Shown: positions 23,067 to 34,959 of the stretch, one piece after another
How the letters are laid out: every line of letters starts with the position of its first letter
How positions within the stretch are numbered: position 1 is the first letter of the stretch
Assembly (NCBI GenBank): GCA_010015655.1
Contig: ML976659.1
Location: 1,396,659-1,460,658, forward strand
Source of the DNA: Bimuria novae-zelandiae CBS 107.79
Taxonomy: Eukaryota > Ascomycota > Dothideomycetes > Pleosporales > Didymosphaeriaceae
Reading direction: 5' to 3'
Length of the DNA: 64,000 nt
The notes under the pieces: model-generated
Seen by the model: the letters and a program-made list of their open reading frames with translations, nothing else
What the model was told of the DNA's origin: nothing
Databases searched by the model: none
Position numbers and translations under genes: made by a program

Positions 23067-23759
23067 ATGGCTTCTTCAGATCCCCTGGATACCACATTGG
23101 ACGAAATCCAATCTCAAATCATCGAAACCCTAAATCGAAGGCTCACCAAGCTCGAAGCCGAAAACAATCCATGTAAATGCGGGTCTATATCTTCCAAGGA
23201 TGAGCAGATAGTTCGACCCGCGGTTGGTGATGGTCCCCCCAAGCCACGTGGTAGACGATATTTTACAACGGGTGTCTTGCCCTTATCGATGGCGACGGGA
23301 CAGGCGTTGGGACAGGCAACGGAAGCTCACGAGAATTTCGAGGAAGAAATGATGGAAGTAGATAGTCGCAAGCAAAGCGAAGATCAAGATGACGAGGCTG
23401 GTGTGGCCGGTGTTATGAGCATGTTTCGAGAGATCCTAGCTCGTCTGACAGCAATCGAGGAGGAGATGGCTTGCTGGCGAACATCTGGAGCGAGTCAGAG
23501 CAGCACTCATTCCACCCAGTCAAGGAGTTTCGGTTCCGCTACATCGATGGGAAATGGGTCTGAGCTTTTGCGTCCGACTGACACGGGTTGCGAGCCTGCT
23601 GTCGACAAGAGCAACAAAAGCCTCACTGCGGGGCAGCCGGAACCATCAAGGCGCCAGAGGCGGAGTCTGACTAGTGAAGAAAAAGCTGCTACTCTGCAAC
23701 GCCTCCGTGCGCAACTTGTCGCGGAGGCACAACAGCGAGAACAACAGTACCGCGCCTAG
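23067..23759 (+). CDS. Hypothetical protein, 230 aa, with coiled-coil-like C-terminus
   Basis: A single open frame begins ATGGCTTCTTCAGATCCC at 23067 in a reasonable context (ACAATGG). The product is acidic in the middle (EEMMEVDSRKQSEDQDDE), Ser/Thr-rich at 155-200, and ends in a Gln/Glu/Arg-rich helix (residues 200-229) that looks like a coiled coil. An N-terminal helix (DEIQSQIIETLNRRLTKLEAE) and a second at about 115-135 (FREILARLTAIEEEM) also look amphipathic. A single CKCG occurs near residue 37. No domain recognised, no membrane segment. It reads intact within a region next to decayed DNA. Confidence 0.6.
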   Translation: MASSDPLDTTLDEIQSQIIETLNRRLTKLEAENNPCKCGSISSKDEQIVRPAVGDGPPKPRGRRYFTTGVLPLSMATGQALGQATEAHENFEEEMMEVDSRKQSEDQDDEAGVAGVMSMFREILARLTAIEEEMACWRTSGASQSSTHSTQSRSFGSATSMGNGSELLRPTDTGCEPAVDKSNKSLTAGQPEPSRRQRRSLTSEEKAATLQRLRAQLVAEAQQREQQYRA

Positions 23760-24412
23760 GGGGGCCATACCAGAATATTTCCAATATCAAGTTAAGAAAT
23801 CATAACTAGCCTGTTTCAGTCTTGAAAAGGCAAATGTTAACGCGTGAATAAGCTATGTTAAAGGCGAAACTGCCATGTTCTAGTATTACAGACCCCTATA
23901 AGCGCGCTACTAAATAATATAGACAGCCAATAAAGAGCGGCCACCTCTCCCATTTCTTAGATCTAAAATGCAACGTGCCTGTTTAACCGCCTAATTCGCT
24001 CCAACAGGATCCTCTCGCTGAATTTTTGCATACAGTCGACACTGCACAACAGCAAGCTCCACACTCAACTATACGTCTGCGTACTGGATATCGTTCATAT
24101 CGTCTATAAGCTTCTGACCGATCACTTTAGAAAGTGCTTTACCATGTGATAGACGTAAATCAAGCATATAGTCATGCTCTCATAACCCATCAAGCGCCTC
24201 CGGAATACACACCCGCGATCAATCGCAAACTCTACAATTTACTTCAACCCCCCAAACCAAACCCCCACCTCCTTCCCAAACAACCCCTTCTTATACAAAA
24301 CCGCCTCATCATAGTATATAATCCCCCCTCCCCAACCCTAGGTTCTAGACATCATCTCAAACCCACACCCACCCACAGTCCACATGACTTTGCTTTGAAC
24401 TCTACCACGACT
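23760..24412. other. Intergenic; C-rich leader upstream of the next gene
   Basis: AT-moderate to about 24220, then a strongly C/CA-rich stretch (24200-24380) typical of a fungal promoter and leader. Open frames that continue upstream of 24413 are a by-product of this composition. Confidence 0.5.
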
Positions 24413-24670
24413 ATGTCGAATTTGCCTGACGTTTCCGATCCAGCGCCTCGCAAGAAGCCATACGGAGATCCCGGTCACCACACCAACACCTTCGCTCCGA
24501 AAGGGCGCACCAACGAATTCGCCCTGACAGGGCAAAACCGTGTGACGTCACAGCAGTGGGCGGAAATTGGGGAAAAGATAAGGGCTGCAGTTACAGACGT
24601 CGGCAAGAATAACTTTGGCATGGAGTATGGTGGTACAGGAGAGGGTGGTAATCACGGTGGTGGGGGGTAG
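24413..24670 (+). CDS. Small hypothetical protein, 85 aa, glycine-rich tail
   Basis: I start at ATGTCGAATTTGCCTGACG (24413) rather than further upstream because the upstream extension is low-complexity Pro/His/Leu from the C-rich leader. The protein reads MSNLPDVSDPAPRKKPYGD, a basic segment with FAPKGRTNEFALTGQNRV, a helical QQWAEIGEKIRAAVTDVG, and a Gly/His tail. No catalytic motif, signal peptide or membrane segment. Its size and composition resemble small stress-type proteins, but that is only an impression. Confidence 0.6.
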   Translation: MSNLPDVSDPAPRKKPYGDPGHHTNTFAPKGRTNEFALTGQNRVTSQQWAEIGEKIRAAVTDVGKNNFGMEYGGTGEGGNHGGGG

Positions 24671-25002
24671 GGTTGGGCGATACGGAATTTGAAGGATAAG
24701 TTTATAAGGTGATAGGGGAGCTTTTGGCTCGTGTGGAGACGTTGGAGGAGTGGAAAAGGCGAGTGGGGTGTGTGTAGGAGTATGTTGAGGAGGGGCAGGG
24801 AGAGAGTTAGATGTAGAAGTTGTGCTTGTGGGCGATATGGCGTGAGGGCGTGGAGTTGCGTTAACCGTGGAAATGTATCGTAACTTCGTTGCATCGCTTC
24901 TGTATAGTGACGTTCATGCTCACGAACGCACCTCGAGCGAAACACTCTTCTTCTTCCTCGTTGGACATGATAAGGATACTCGCAATCTTTAACCATCTCT
25001 TC
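24671..25002. other. Short intergenic between convergent genes
   Basis: About 330 bp between the stop codons of the small plus-strand gene and the minus-strand SDR. No feature recognised. Confidence 0.5.
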
Positions 25003-25905
25003 TCAAACCTTCGCCCCCTTCATCTCACTCTTCAGCTTCTCATGTATCGGCGCCAATAACGCCTTCAGTCCCGCCGCCAGCTCCTCCTTATCCTGCCCCG
25101 TCCCCTTCGCCGCCGGCGGCTCAACATTCCACTCGGGAATCACCCGCGTACCCCCTAGACTAATCTCAAACACCATCCCGCACCCATACTCCTTTTTCTG
25201 AATCAAGTCCAACATGCTCCCCGCTACATCCCACGGCTTCAACGAGTTCTCCTCCGCAACACTGTACTGCTCCTTCTTCTGCTCGTCAATAAGCGGCGTG
25301 TACACCAGACCGGGCAGGATTGTAGTGATCTTCACGCCCGTGAAAGACTCGGAGGTTGTCATCGACTTAACGAAGCCTACGATGGCGTGTTTAGTCGCGC
25401 AGTACAGCGGCGCTGCGATGTTGCCGCTGATCCCGCCAATGGACGCGATGATGCACACACTCGCCCGCTTCCCATTTTGCAGGCTCTTTTTAATCGCCAG
25501 CCGCGTGAGTTTGATGGGATGCGAGACGTTGATGTCGACCTCCGCATAGCCCTTGTCTTGCTCAGGATCATGCCAGAAATTCGAAAATGGCGGCTCAAAT
25601 ACGCCGGCGCAGATGCCGTATGCATCAGGGACGTCACCCCATTTCTTCTCGCAGGCGTCGAAGAGCTTGAGGAAGTCGGGCCAGTGGGAGACGTCGGCTT
25701 GCACGTAGAGGATGTTGGGGTTGCCTTGGGCGAAGCTGTCGAATTCGGGGGTGGTGCGGAGGTCCGCGACCAGGACTTTGGCGCCGAGTTGGGAGGCTTG
25801 CTGTGTTAGGCTGAGGCCGATGCCTGAGGCGCCGCCGGTGATGAGGATGATTTTTCCGTCATGGAGCGGAAGGTCGGTCGGTTCGAACTGTGCCATGTTG
25901 ATCAT
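25003..25905 (-). CDS. Short-chain dehydrogenase/reductase, 15-hydroxyprostaglandin-dehydrogenase-like
   Basis: A single uninterrupted frame of 300 codons. The Rossmann glycine motif is TGGASGIG (residues 21-28), the adenine-loop acidic residue is in VLVADLRT, and the catalytic signature is the Ser in IIASIGGISG followed by YCATK (Tyr-x-x-x-Lys). ILPGLVYTPL is the usual PG motif after the active site. Such proteins are cytosolic NAD(P)-dependent oxidoreductases. A start at 25896 (MAQFEP) is equally likely and removes only three residues. The ADLR acidic residue suggests NAD preference. No break is visible; it ends 300 bp before transposon F. Confidence 0.88.
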   Translation of the reverse strand: MINMAQFEPTDLPLHDGKIILITGGASGIGLSLTQQASQLGAKVLVADLRTTPEFDSFAQGNPNILYVQADVSHWPDFLKLFDACEKKWGDVPDAYGICAGVFEPPFSNFWHDPEQDKGYAEVDINVSHPIKLTRLAIKKSLQNGKRASVCIIASIGGISGNIAAPLYCATKHAIVGFVKSMTTSESFTGVKITTILPGLVYTPLIDEQKKEQYSVAEENSLKPWDVAGSMLDLIQKKEYGCGMVFEISLGGTRVIPEWNVEPPAAKGTGQDKEELAAGLKALLAPIHEKLKSEMKGAKV

Positions 25906-26256
25906 ATACGTTGTGTTTCCTGATGGGAACGGGTGACCGGACGATTTCTGAGGTAGCGAGGGAGTACAAGGGCAAATGGGGCGATCGTGAGGCTGTATCG
26001 TGACTCCGGAGGTGTAGTGAGGTTATAAAGCTTCGAGTAACGGATACCATCAAGCCGGTGGGCGGCGTGTACGCGGGTGTATGGAGTTGAGGTGGACCCG
26101 GAGCTGGAGGATCAATACATGGGATGCAGTAGCCTCGCATGACTCGTGGGTTCAATGAGTTAGTGTTGTTGTGCAGATGGTGGGGTATCTTGTACCGTGA
26201 GTAGGTACCGTAGCTTGGCAGTCAGTGCACAGCGTCAGTCAATGCACACCCCACTA

Positions 26257-26551
26257 TCGGTGATTCTGGAAATACCTGCTCGACCCACTTAAGGCGTATT
26301 TCTCATCAGACTGCGCGTATTTTCTGTTCTGGTCTCCTTTTTTTCGCTTTTCTCTCCACCACACAAGGAACTTTGGATAATAATATACTAAAAGTAGATA
26401 AAGGGCTTCTATAGAGTTATAAGTACCCCCCTTAAATTTTTTAGAAGATTTAAGTTTTTTGCGTTCAAGAAAATACAAGAAAAGGAAGGATTGACGATGA
26501 CTGGCTGGCTCTGTGGGTCGAGCAGGTATTTCCGAAACGATAATAATGCGA
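26257..26551. mobile_element. 295-bp MITE inside F
   Basis: It contains the inverted pair GGAAATACCTGCTCGACCCAC (left) and GTGGGTCGAGCAGGTATTTCC (right), with outer ends beginning TCG. TA at 26255-26256 and 26552-26553 flanks it. The corresponding place in element E lacks this segment and reads from the TIR straight into the transposase leader. No coding capacity. Confidence 0.7.
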
Positions 26552-27539
26552 TAGCCTAACTTTAACACGCCGCATATCTACTAATATAAATCTAATTAAG
26601 GCCGCAATTATAGTAGTTAAATTAAAAAAACTAAAAGAATATTTCTTATATAATTAAATTATAAAAGACTATAATATTATATAACGTACATGCATAGCGA
26701 GTGGCCGGGCATAGCGAGTGGCCGAAAATGCCAAGACCCCATCAAAACGTTCTACTACAACGCGATGTCTTAACAACGCAACAAACTACCTAAATTAAAA
26801 AAGGCTAGATTATAGCTTACGCTTTAAGCTATTAAAGGAGACGCGCTACTCTTAATTTCACGCGCTATAGTAGTCTATAGCGTTACTAAAAGAACACTAT
26901 AATAGAGACGCGCTAGAACTACCTTTTAACGCAACTACGCACCTAACTTAATAAGACTTACTATAAGAGAGGAGTAGGTAATTATGTAGTATATACTTAA
27001 TCTAGATACGCGAGGGTTTCCGCCCTAGCTTACTACTATAAAAGATATAGCTAATTCTTTACTAGCTACACGCTATAACGAGCTAGTTAGTTAAAGGTAG
27101 CCTTACTACTTTGTTAAGCGCTAGCTAGAGCTCTAAGTTAAGTTTAATTAAAAGTATAACTATAAGAGAGCCCTTTGTAAGGATCCTGAGGTTGTACAGG
27201 GCTGGTTCTGGCTTGTAGAGAATACTAAAGCCAAGTATAGTATCCTAGATAAAGATACCTATAACTTTAACAAGACTAGCTTTATAATAGGCATAATATT
27301 AACAGGAGCAGTTATTATAAGCTTTAAGCGTTAAAGCAAGCTAAAGAGCGTGTAGTAAGGTAATTAAAAGTAAACAATAGCTATTTATAGCATTAACGCG
27401 ATAGGGTGGGCGATCCCACCCTTCCTTATCTTTTAGGGCAAGCACCACCTCTCTACCTAGTACCAAGAGAAGGATCTACCTCGCGACTAGGTTCTCGCAG
27501 TCTCTAAGAATAGCTAGACAAATAACGAGCTTAGTCTAT

Positions 27540-27719
27540 TGTAAGCAGCCCAGAGATATGTCACATGACGACACTAGTCTCATGAGTCAGCTCTATCTCT
27601 ATATACGAGCCTCTGATCACTCCATGTACACAAAACACAACACAGAACAACACACAGAGCAACTCAGACAATTACACACACAATATACTACCTTCACACA
27701 TACCACCCACCTGCTTACA
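27540..27719. mobile_element. 180-bp solo LTR in the G transposase
   Basis: It starts TGTAAGCAGCCCAG and ends CACCTGCTTACA, with mutually inverted termini (TGTAAGCAG/CTGCTTACA). TCTAT flanks both sides (27535-27539 and 27720-27724). Removing it and one TCTAT joins the flanking transposase text. The family is not seen elsewhere in the window. Confidence 0.85.
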
Positions 27720-27955
27720 TCTATAGTAGCTAAAGCACTTTAACGCGCATATAAAAGAGCGTACTATTAGTAGCTATTAGTTACTTATTATTAATAGCCA
27801 CGAAAGCTATAACTTACTCGAATTCCAGCAATACTGCAAGGATAAGAAGATTATTACTCTCTATATGCCTCTATATTCGTCGCACCTCCTGCAGCCACTA
27901 GATGTGGGGTGTTTCTCGCCGTTAAGAAGGCATATAGGCGCTAAGCCAAGGATCT

Positions 27956-28242
27956 TGTCAGATTAGACAACCTACTGTGAATCACAGTAAGTTATACTGT
28001 TGCCTACAGTATGAGTGCGACCCATCTACTGTCTCCTCACCTAAACTATCGCCCAGAGTGCGATAGGATGAAGAAGGGAGGCTGGCGCACTATTGCCCCT
28101 GCACTATCCTATATAGTGCAAGCGTGAAATATTGCTAGATAGACACCTTGCGCACATCCACGGTTTCTATAATTAATTATCACATCCATCAACTCTCATT
28201 ATCGCATTATCTTAAAGTGACAGAACACTATTAAATCTAATA
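27956..28242 (+). repeat. Copia A 5' LTR
   Basis: 287 bp, starts TGTCAGATTAGACAACC and ends TTAAATCTAATA (mutated from TTAAATCTGACA of the other LTR). Confidence 0.9.
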
Positions 28243-28289
28243 ATTAAGAGTCTTACTGCCTTAACTAACACTACCTTAAGCCAATCGCA

Positions 28290-31200
28290 ATGGCCCTATC
28301 GACTCTTAGAGATCCTATAGTAATCCTAACTAACTACACTAACTATACGCCCTAGCTGCAATAACTAAAATTAAAGTGTTATGTTCTTAATGTCTGGAGA
28401 ATTATTAATCTAGCATTAATAGTTAAACTAATTCTATAACCTGTGCTACCTACAGCACTAATAATTAAAAAATATTAATTAAGCACTGCCTTCATGGCAG
28501 CGCACCTAGATAAGGAACTAACACTACCCTCACAACTATTAGTGGCAGGAGGAAAGTCATTTAAAGAAGACAGCGACTACTATAAATTATGACTAGAAGT
28601 ATACAAGCTACTTAATTAATTATACTAAGACGAGAAGGTAGATCTTAACAAGATTGTTACCTTTATATAATTAACTATCTTAGCTTATCTACAGAAGACA
28701 TGTTGTCTACCTAACGAATTAATTAAGAAATAGATTAATAATCTAACGCTCACCGTCGGCGTAGATCTTAAAGATAAATACGAACGCGCCTGAGCGCGAT
28801 ATCTAAATGCTCTTAAACTAATAAGGAGCTCGACCTAATAGGCCACGTGGCTCGCCGAATACGATTAAGCAGCGACCAAAGCAGAATTAGCAAACGTTTT
28901 AGAGCTAGTAATATTAGCCTCTGTTAAAGCAGACTTTATAAGAGCCGTTAACCATATTACGTTATAATAGGTAATAACCTTTAGTTAATAAGGAAAACAG
29001 GACCCAGCGATCACTCGCAAATATATAATAAAACTCTTCTAAGACTATATAAATCTCTAGCACCTGGTTAAGGGTAAATAAAGGGGCGCCTTTGCTACTG
29101 CAGGTTTATCTCTTGCTAATAGTGGTGAACCTACTTAGACCACAGACAGGGACGCCTCTCTTGTGGACAAAGCAGCATTATTAAACTAGGGAAGACCTTA
29201 GGCTATAAAATAATAAAATAATAATATATGCACTAAATCTAAGCGGTCTGCGAACACAGATAATAAGCTAATAGTAGTTAGTAGTAAAGGTAGATTAAAC
29301 CCTAAGTGCCCTGCTTGTGAACAACGCCATAATCTAAAGGAATGTTTCTATATATATCCTAATAAGTAGCCTGCTTAGTTCAGACCAAACCCTGCAATGG
29401 TAAAGCTTATTAAGTTCTAGCTAGAATATAATCCGGATCTCTAGTCGAGCATAAGGGGTGAAAAGAGATAAAAGTCTTGTACACTAACTATTAAACGCTC
29501 GCACACTCCTACCCTAACTTAAATTACTAAGGCTAACGATAAATAACTAGATAGACAGAAAATCACTAATCTCCTAGCGAGCTTTAATGCCGCATCCTAC
29601 TACTCAGACCCAAACACGTACCCACTGCGCTACTTAGCGATCCTCGATTCAGGCACTACCTGCCATATCTTTAACAATATCGATCGGTTTGTCTCAATGC
29701 GGCCACCATCGCCAGGAGACTTTATATGGGCGGGTTTATTACGAGTATAGATAAAGGGATATGGGAGCGTCCATCTACACGTTAGAAGTAGATAAGGGAA
29801 TTAAATACTAAGGCTTAATAACGTCGCCTACTATCCTAAACTGCTATGTAATCTAGTATCTTTTTAATTACTCTAGAGGTAAGGCCTCTAGTGGGATACG
29901 CAGGCAGAACTAATAATAATTAAGTAAAGAGATAATATAGTCTTTACAGAACTTTAGGAAATACATAATTAATAAGTACTAGAGTTTAGAATATTAACAA
30001 GCTACACTACGATAAAGAGTGTAACTTATACTATACACAAGACTAACTCGCGCACTAAAAGGCAAGCTTAGAAGGTAGATACAATTACCTAGCATAAATA
30101 ATTAGGCTACCCAGGACCTTAGGCGCTCGAACACACTATAAATCACTCTAAGGGGGTGCGCCTTAAAGGACCTACCACGGTCTAATGCGATACTTGTGGA
30201 CGATCGAAACTTAAGCGACAAATACAAAGACAGGCCAGACAGAGCAATAACGGCCCTAGTAAAAGAATTACTATTGACTTCCACGACTTTAAGCAAGAAA
30301 GCTCCACCAGCGAGAAAAGCTAGATACTTATTATTAATAGATTCTTAGGCATAGCTTAGGATTTCTATTTTAAGGATAATAGACTAGCGCGGATAATTAT
30401 TAAGCTACTAAAAGAATTTGCACTGTTTATAAAAGTATAGTTTAAGATTATAATTAAAGTAATAGAGTCTAACAATAAGATCTTCTTAGTTAAACAAGAC
30501 GTTAATAAGTAGTGTATTAGCGAAGGTATTATTATTAAGCCTTTAGCACCTGACACCTAAGCGCAGAATAGAGGCGCTAAACGCTTAAGGGGTGTAATTA
30601 AGGAGAAAAGTCGTGTGATGCGACTGGACGCCAACCTTCCCTAGACACTATAGCCAGAAATTACACGAGCGGCCGTATACCTCTATAATTAAATACCAAA
30701 CTACACTAACTAATGGCGATCACCACATAAAGTGTTCCTTACAATAATAGCCTTCTAGAACAGCATTGTCACCCAGCCAAAGAAACCTAATCAGGCTCAC
30801 CTTAGGGCCTACGGCTGTAAAGCCTTTGCCATGACCGACGACACAAAACGCGGCAAGAGCAAGCTCTAAAGGCTCGATCCAAAAGCATGGATTAGCTACC
30901 TAGTGGGCTATCGATTAATAAATATCTAGAGGATATGGATCCCCTCCCTTGCAAAGGTTATTAGTACTTGCGACGTTATTTTCGACAAATAATTAGTGTT
31001 CTTAGGCAAGATAAAAGACCTAATAGACAACCTTATGCACAGCACTTATAAAGAGATCGTAGCATAGACCCGATTAGTAAAGCTACCGCCCTCACCGCCG
31101 GAACAACAACATATAGAGTCTTTCTACGAGGATGAGCCAATAACAGACTCCTAAGAGGATAACGACACTCTAGAGTATAATTAAGGGAGGAAAGTTAACT

Positions 31201-33077
31201 ATATTTACCTATTACTACTAGCAACACTACTACCTATCGCACTACTCGCATAATTAATAGCTAGTAATTACACTAAACTTTATAGTAAACTATCGCCCAT
31301 AGTGCAATTATAGTCGAAACATTAACTCGCTATGCTATGGGCAGCCGCCTTCCTAGCAGGCACTAAAGCAGGAAGTGCAGGAACATATAAAGGTAAGCCA
31401 CTTAATAAAGCGCAATTCAGACGCATGCTTAAAGTAGGCAAGAAGCCACACTAAAGCTCTTTACTAGAACCTCTATCTTGTAGAACAAGAATAAAAGATT
31501 ACCCACTATTTAAGATGTGGAAGGATGCCGAGTAATTATACTTATAGAGCTATAAAGAGATAAAGTTATAGAGCGAGGTGCCCGTCGCCTAAGCGCGATT
31601 AGTAGGCTATTAAATCCTTAACTATATATAGGTCTACACCTATAAGCTTAATAAATACCACTACTTTTAGAAGTGTAAGGCTAGACTAGTAGTGCGTGGA
31701 GATTAATAACGACACTTTACTACTTAAGATACCTACGCTACTACACTCGCAGGACGATCCTTTTACCTACTTATAGCTATAGTAGCTCGCTTTAATCTAG
31801 AGCTTAGCTAATACGACGTTACTAACGCTTTCGTCCACGCAAAGTTAGATAGAGAAATCTACATAAGAATGCTACGAGGATACACCTAATCTAGTACTAT
31901 CCTATAGCTGCATAAGGCGCTGTATAGTCTACGAATCTCTCTATTACTATGGCAACGAGAGTTCACCCGAGTGCTTTAAGACCTCGGCTTTGCCGCCGTC
32001 CCACACGAGCCATGCTATATAATTAAAGACAGAATTATTATCTTCTTCTATATAGATAACCTTATTATCGCCTACGTAAAGGATCAGAAGCACACTGCCA
32101 ACGCAGTAATAAAATAGTTAAGTTTAAAATTCTCCCTTACTAGTAGAAAAGACCTATAGTAGTTTCTAGGAATTAAAGTTATTAGAAACCATCCCCGCAG
32201 ACTACTCTAGCTATCTTAAGCGTCTTACGTAGATAAGATTAATTGCCTAGTTAACTAACGCGACATACGGCACGATACCCTAATAGTAGTAATTAAGCTA
32301 CTCCCTTAAGAAGGACTTGCCTTAAAGGTAGAGATTAATTAATACTAGTAAAAGATAGGATTAATCCTTTATGCTACAGTAATCACGCGCCCGGACATCG
32401 CTTTCGTAAGCTCTTAATTATCGCGATTTCTTACTAATCTAAGTAACGAACATTACAACGCTGCTAACTACGTGCTGCTATACCTATCCTCTATATAAAT
32501 ATTAGCACTACGCTTTAAAGGAGCAGACACCTATAAAGTCGCGAGTAACGTATTATTTATAGACAACACCCTTAACTGCAAGAGCTCTTAAGGATACATT
32601 ATTAAGCTATTTAGTGGACTTATCGCCTGGAAAGCAAATAAACAGAACATAGTTACTACATCGATAACTAAAGCTAAGTTACTAGCCCTATTACAAGTTG
32701 CTAAAGAAGCTATCTTTACAGCATGGCTAATTACTAAGCTTAAGATTAAGCTCTCACTATTAATAATTACGATTAATTGCGATAATTAACAGACTATTTA
32801 ACTTATTACTAAAGAAATTACTAAGCTATAGACAAAGTTAAGGCATGTTAACATCCATAATTATTAGCTTCGACAAGAAGTGGTACGCGGAGCTATTAAA
32901 GTCCGGTATTAATAATTAGAAGAAATGGTAATAGATGGTCTTACAAAGGCTCTACTAGCTAGCAAATGGACTAAGTCTCTAGATAAACTAGGACTTAAGG
33001 ACGTCGCAGGAAAGATTACTAACCAAGAGGTTAACCTGCACAAACTAGAACAAAGAATAAAAGCTTTTAAACTATAA
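28290..33077 (+). pseudogene. Copia A gag-pol remnant
   Basis: It begins ATGGCCCTATCGACTC at 28290. Visible domains in order: a CCHC-type knuckle CPACEQRHNLKEC near 29300; the protease DSGTTCH near 29650; the integrase HKWLGYPG with a downstream CDTCGRSKLK (30090-30210) and DFHDF; the reverse transcriptase with LHKALYSLR and the catalytic region FFYIDNLII near 32045, where the second Asp of YxDD is now Asn; and RNase H/C-terminal text to KAFKL then TAA at about 33077. In-frame TAA/TAG codons are scattered throughout, many in TAG/TAA contexts expected from G-to-A or C-to-T change. Confidence 0.85.
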
Positions 33078-33140
33078 GCAAAAGTGCAATTAGCAAGCAA
33101 CTTATATCTAGCTTAAGGATAAGCCTAAGCTAAGGGGGTG

Positions 33141-33427
33141 TGTTAGATTAGACAACCTACTATAAATTACAGTAAGTTATACTGTTGCCTATAGTATGAG
33201 TGCGACCCATCTACTGTCTCCTCACCTAAACTATCGCCTAGAGTGCGATAGGATGAAGAAGGGAGGCTGGCGCACTATTGCCCCTACACTATCCTATATA
33301 GTGCAAGCGTGAAACATCGCTAGATAGACACCTTGCGCACATCCACGGTTTCCACAATCAATCATCACATCCATTAACTCTCATTATCGCATTATCTTAA
33401 AGTGACAGAACACTATTAAATCTGACA
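33141..33427 (+). repeat. Copia A 3' LTR
   Basis: 287 bp, starts TGTTAGATTAGACAACC, ends TTAAATCTGACA. The last 70 bp resemble the end of the Copia B LTR. Confidence 0.9.
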
Positions 33428-33948
33428 GATCTAATGCGCAACTATATTACGCATATTACTAAAATTAAGTTCCTACCTTATTTTATTACTACTTTTAAGG
33501 CTATAATAACTTAAAGTAATATTTAAGGAGGCTTTTAAGGCGCTAGCCTTATTCCTCTTAACCTAGAAGTAATAATATTAAAGCTTAACGTTCGTCTGCG
33601 TACGCCTTCGCCTTCTACTATACGCGATAGTACGTGGCAGTCGCAGACGCCTAGCAATACCCTAGAATGAGGGTCACAATCAACGCTGGTGAAGGAGAGG
33701 ATTCAGAGGCACCTAGATAGCTCCCTAACAAGTATAGTTAAGGCGGATAAAAAGCTCGTAAAAGGCGCTAAGCTAATGGCGCATTCTCTAGTATTAATAA
33801 TAAAGCGTAACGCTAAGCTTTAAGCCGCTAATAAGGCTACTACACGACATAAATTGCATAAGAAAAAGCAACTATAGTAGGAAGGGGTCCTTATAACTAC
33901 TAATAGCTAATAACTAGCTACCCTAAAGGACTTTACGGCGCGTAGTAA

Positions 33949-34434
33949 TGTTAAACTCCCAAAGAGGTAGCTATTCTCTAAGGGGCTAAGGTTGGTTCTC
34001 GGGCAGGAGTACTGGTAGGATAAGAGAGGGTTATAGTAATAGCTTGCGCTTGTCACTAAGGGCGTTAGTATTAAAGGTGTGTATAGTATAATTAAATCAA
34101 CAAGGTTGCTTATTCAGATCCAAACGATAGATTAATAAACAGGTTAAACACGAATGCCTTAAGGGTATTCGTGTAGGTTTATATACAAGAGGGGTAAACC
34201 TTACTATCTATCTCTCTTTCTACCGTCCCTAGATTCCGATGGATGGTCGCGCCGTCCGTGGATGGTACACCTTCCACAATCTTGGCAGGATGGTACACCT
34301 TCCACAATCTTGGCAGGATGGTATGTCTTGGCTGGATGGTACATCACGTGACCTCGGTTACGCGACCCCGCCGAGTGTCCCTTCCACTAAGGCCCGTTGG
34401 TCCTCCGCGTTCCATACATGTTTAGATCCTAACA
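33949..34434 (-). mobile_element. 486-bp solo LTR in the G transposase, same family as 6857-7312
   Basis: The plus strand begins TGTTAAACTCCC and ends TTTAGATCCTAACA, the inverse of the LTR at 6857-7312. AGTAA flanks both sides (33944-33948 and 34435-34439). It carries a perfect 28-bp tandem duplication not present in the other copy. Confidence 0.85.
34261..34316. repeat. Perfect 28-bp tandem duplication within a solo LTR
   Basis: Two identical units start GATGGTACACCTTCCACAAT at 34261 and 34289, followed by a diverged third GATGGTA repeat. It explains part of the length difference from the other LTR copy. Confidence 0.85.
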
Positions 34435-34693
34435 AGTAATAGGAAAAAGGCGAAGAAGAGGGTGCGCGCTAATAGAGGCAAATTAACTTAATAGCGCTGT
34501 AGACGCTGCGGCGAGGCTAGGCATAATTCGCGCACGTGTAAAAAAGAAGTAGAAGTAGATTCTGAGTAGATTGGCCTACTACAATTTCTTATTACTATTT
34601 GTGTGCGTTCTGTACTATTGTGTAGAGTGTAGATTTTAATGGGGTCTTGGCATTTTCGGCCACTCGCTTTGCCCGGCCACTCGCTATGCATGT

Positions 34694-34918
34694 TGTCAGA
34701 TTTAATAGTGTTCTGTTACTTTGAGATAATGCAATGATGAGAATTTAATGGATGTGATAATTAATTAATGATGTTCGTGTTCTATCTGTGTCTGGAATGC
34801 AAATGTGTGCGAGGCTCTAAATAAGTGCCGCTGCAGCGCTAGCCCTATTTAGAATAGTACAAAAGAGAGAGTGCTCCAGCCTCATATCCACAACAGATAG
34901 AGGCCATATAATCGGACA
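34694..34918 (-). repeat. Copia B 3' LTR
   Basis: 225 bp, starts TGTCAGATTTAATAG and ends ATAATCGGACA on the plus strand. Confidence 0.9.
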
Positions 34919-34959
34919 CACCCCCTCAGCTTAGGCTTATCCTCAAGCTGGACCTTCGC

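Larger units (their letters stand above)
27956..33427 (+). mobile_element. Copia element A, full length, plus strand
   Basis: Two 287-bp LTRs (27956-28242 and 33141-33427) are flanked by GATCT (27951-27955, 33428-33432). A polypurine tract TAAGGGGGTG immediately precedes the right LTR. The element lies in the transposase of G, whose reading resumes right after the second GATCT. LTR differences are transitions; the left LTR end GACA has become AATA. Interior stops make it non-autonomous. Confidence 0.92.
26765..34570 (+). pseudogene. Transposase remnant of G, split by three LTR insertions
   Basis: After an ATG at 26765 the frame is interrupted by TAA/TAG stops. Recognisable blocks: KYSILDKDTYNFNKTSF and IISTGAVIIS (27230-27330), the DDE-1 strand region; INPPFLI- and WYQEKDLPRD-like text (27400-27490); an ILNSHES-type strand then FQQYCKDKKIITLYMPLYSS and LLQPLDVGCFSPL (27760-27930); and after Copia A a segment ending near 33940. 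After the solo LTR comes a C-terminal zinc-knuckle-like CRRCGEARHNSRTC (34500-34535). The order matches Fot1/pogo DDE transposases. Confidence 0.8.

Noticed and set aside
24134..24412. Upstream N-terminal extension of the 85-aa protein
   Set aside because: The text is Pro/His/Leu low complexity from a C-rich leader; the ATG at 24413 is a better start.
34261..34316. CRISPR-like repeat pair
   Set aside because: Only two directly adjacent 28-bp copies inside an LTR, without spacers; a local tandem duplication in a eukaryote.
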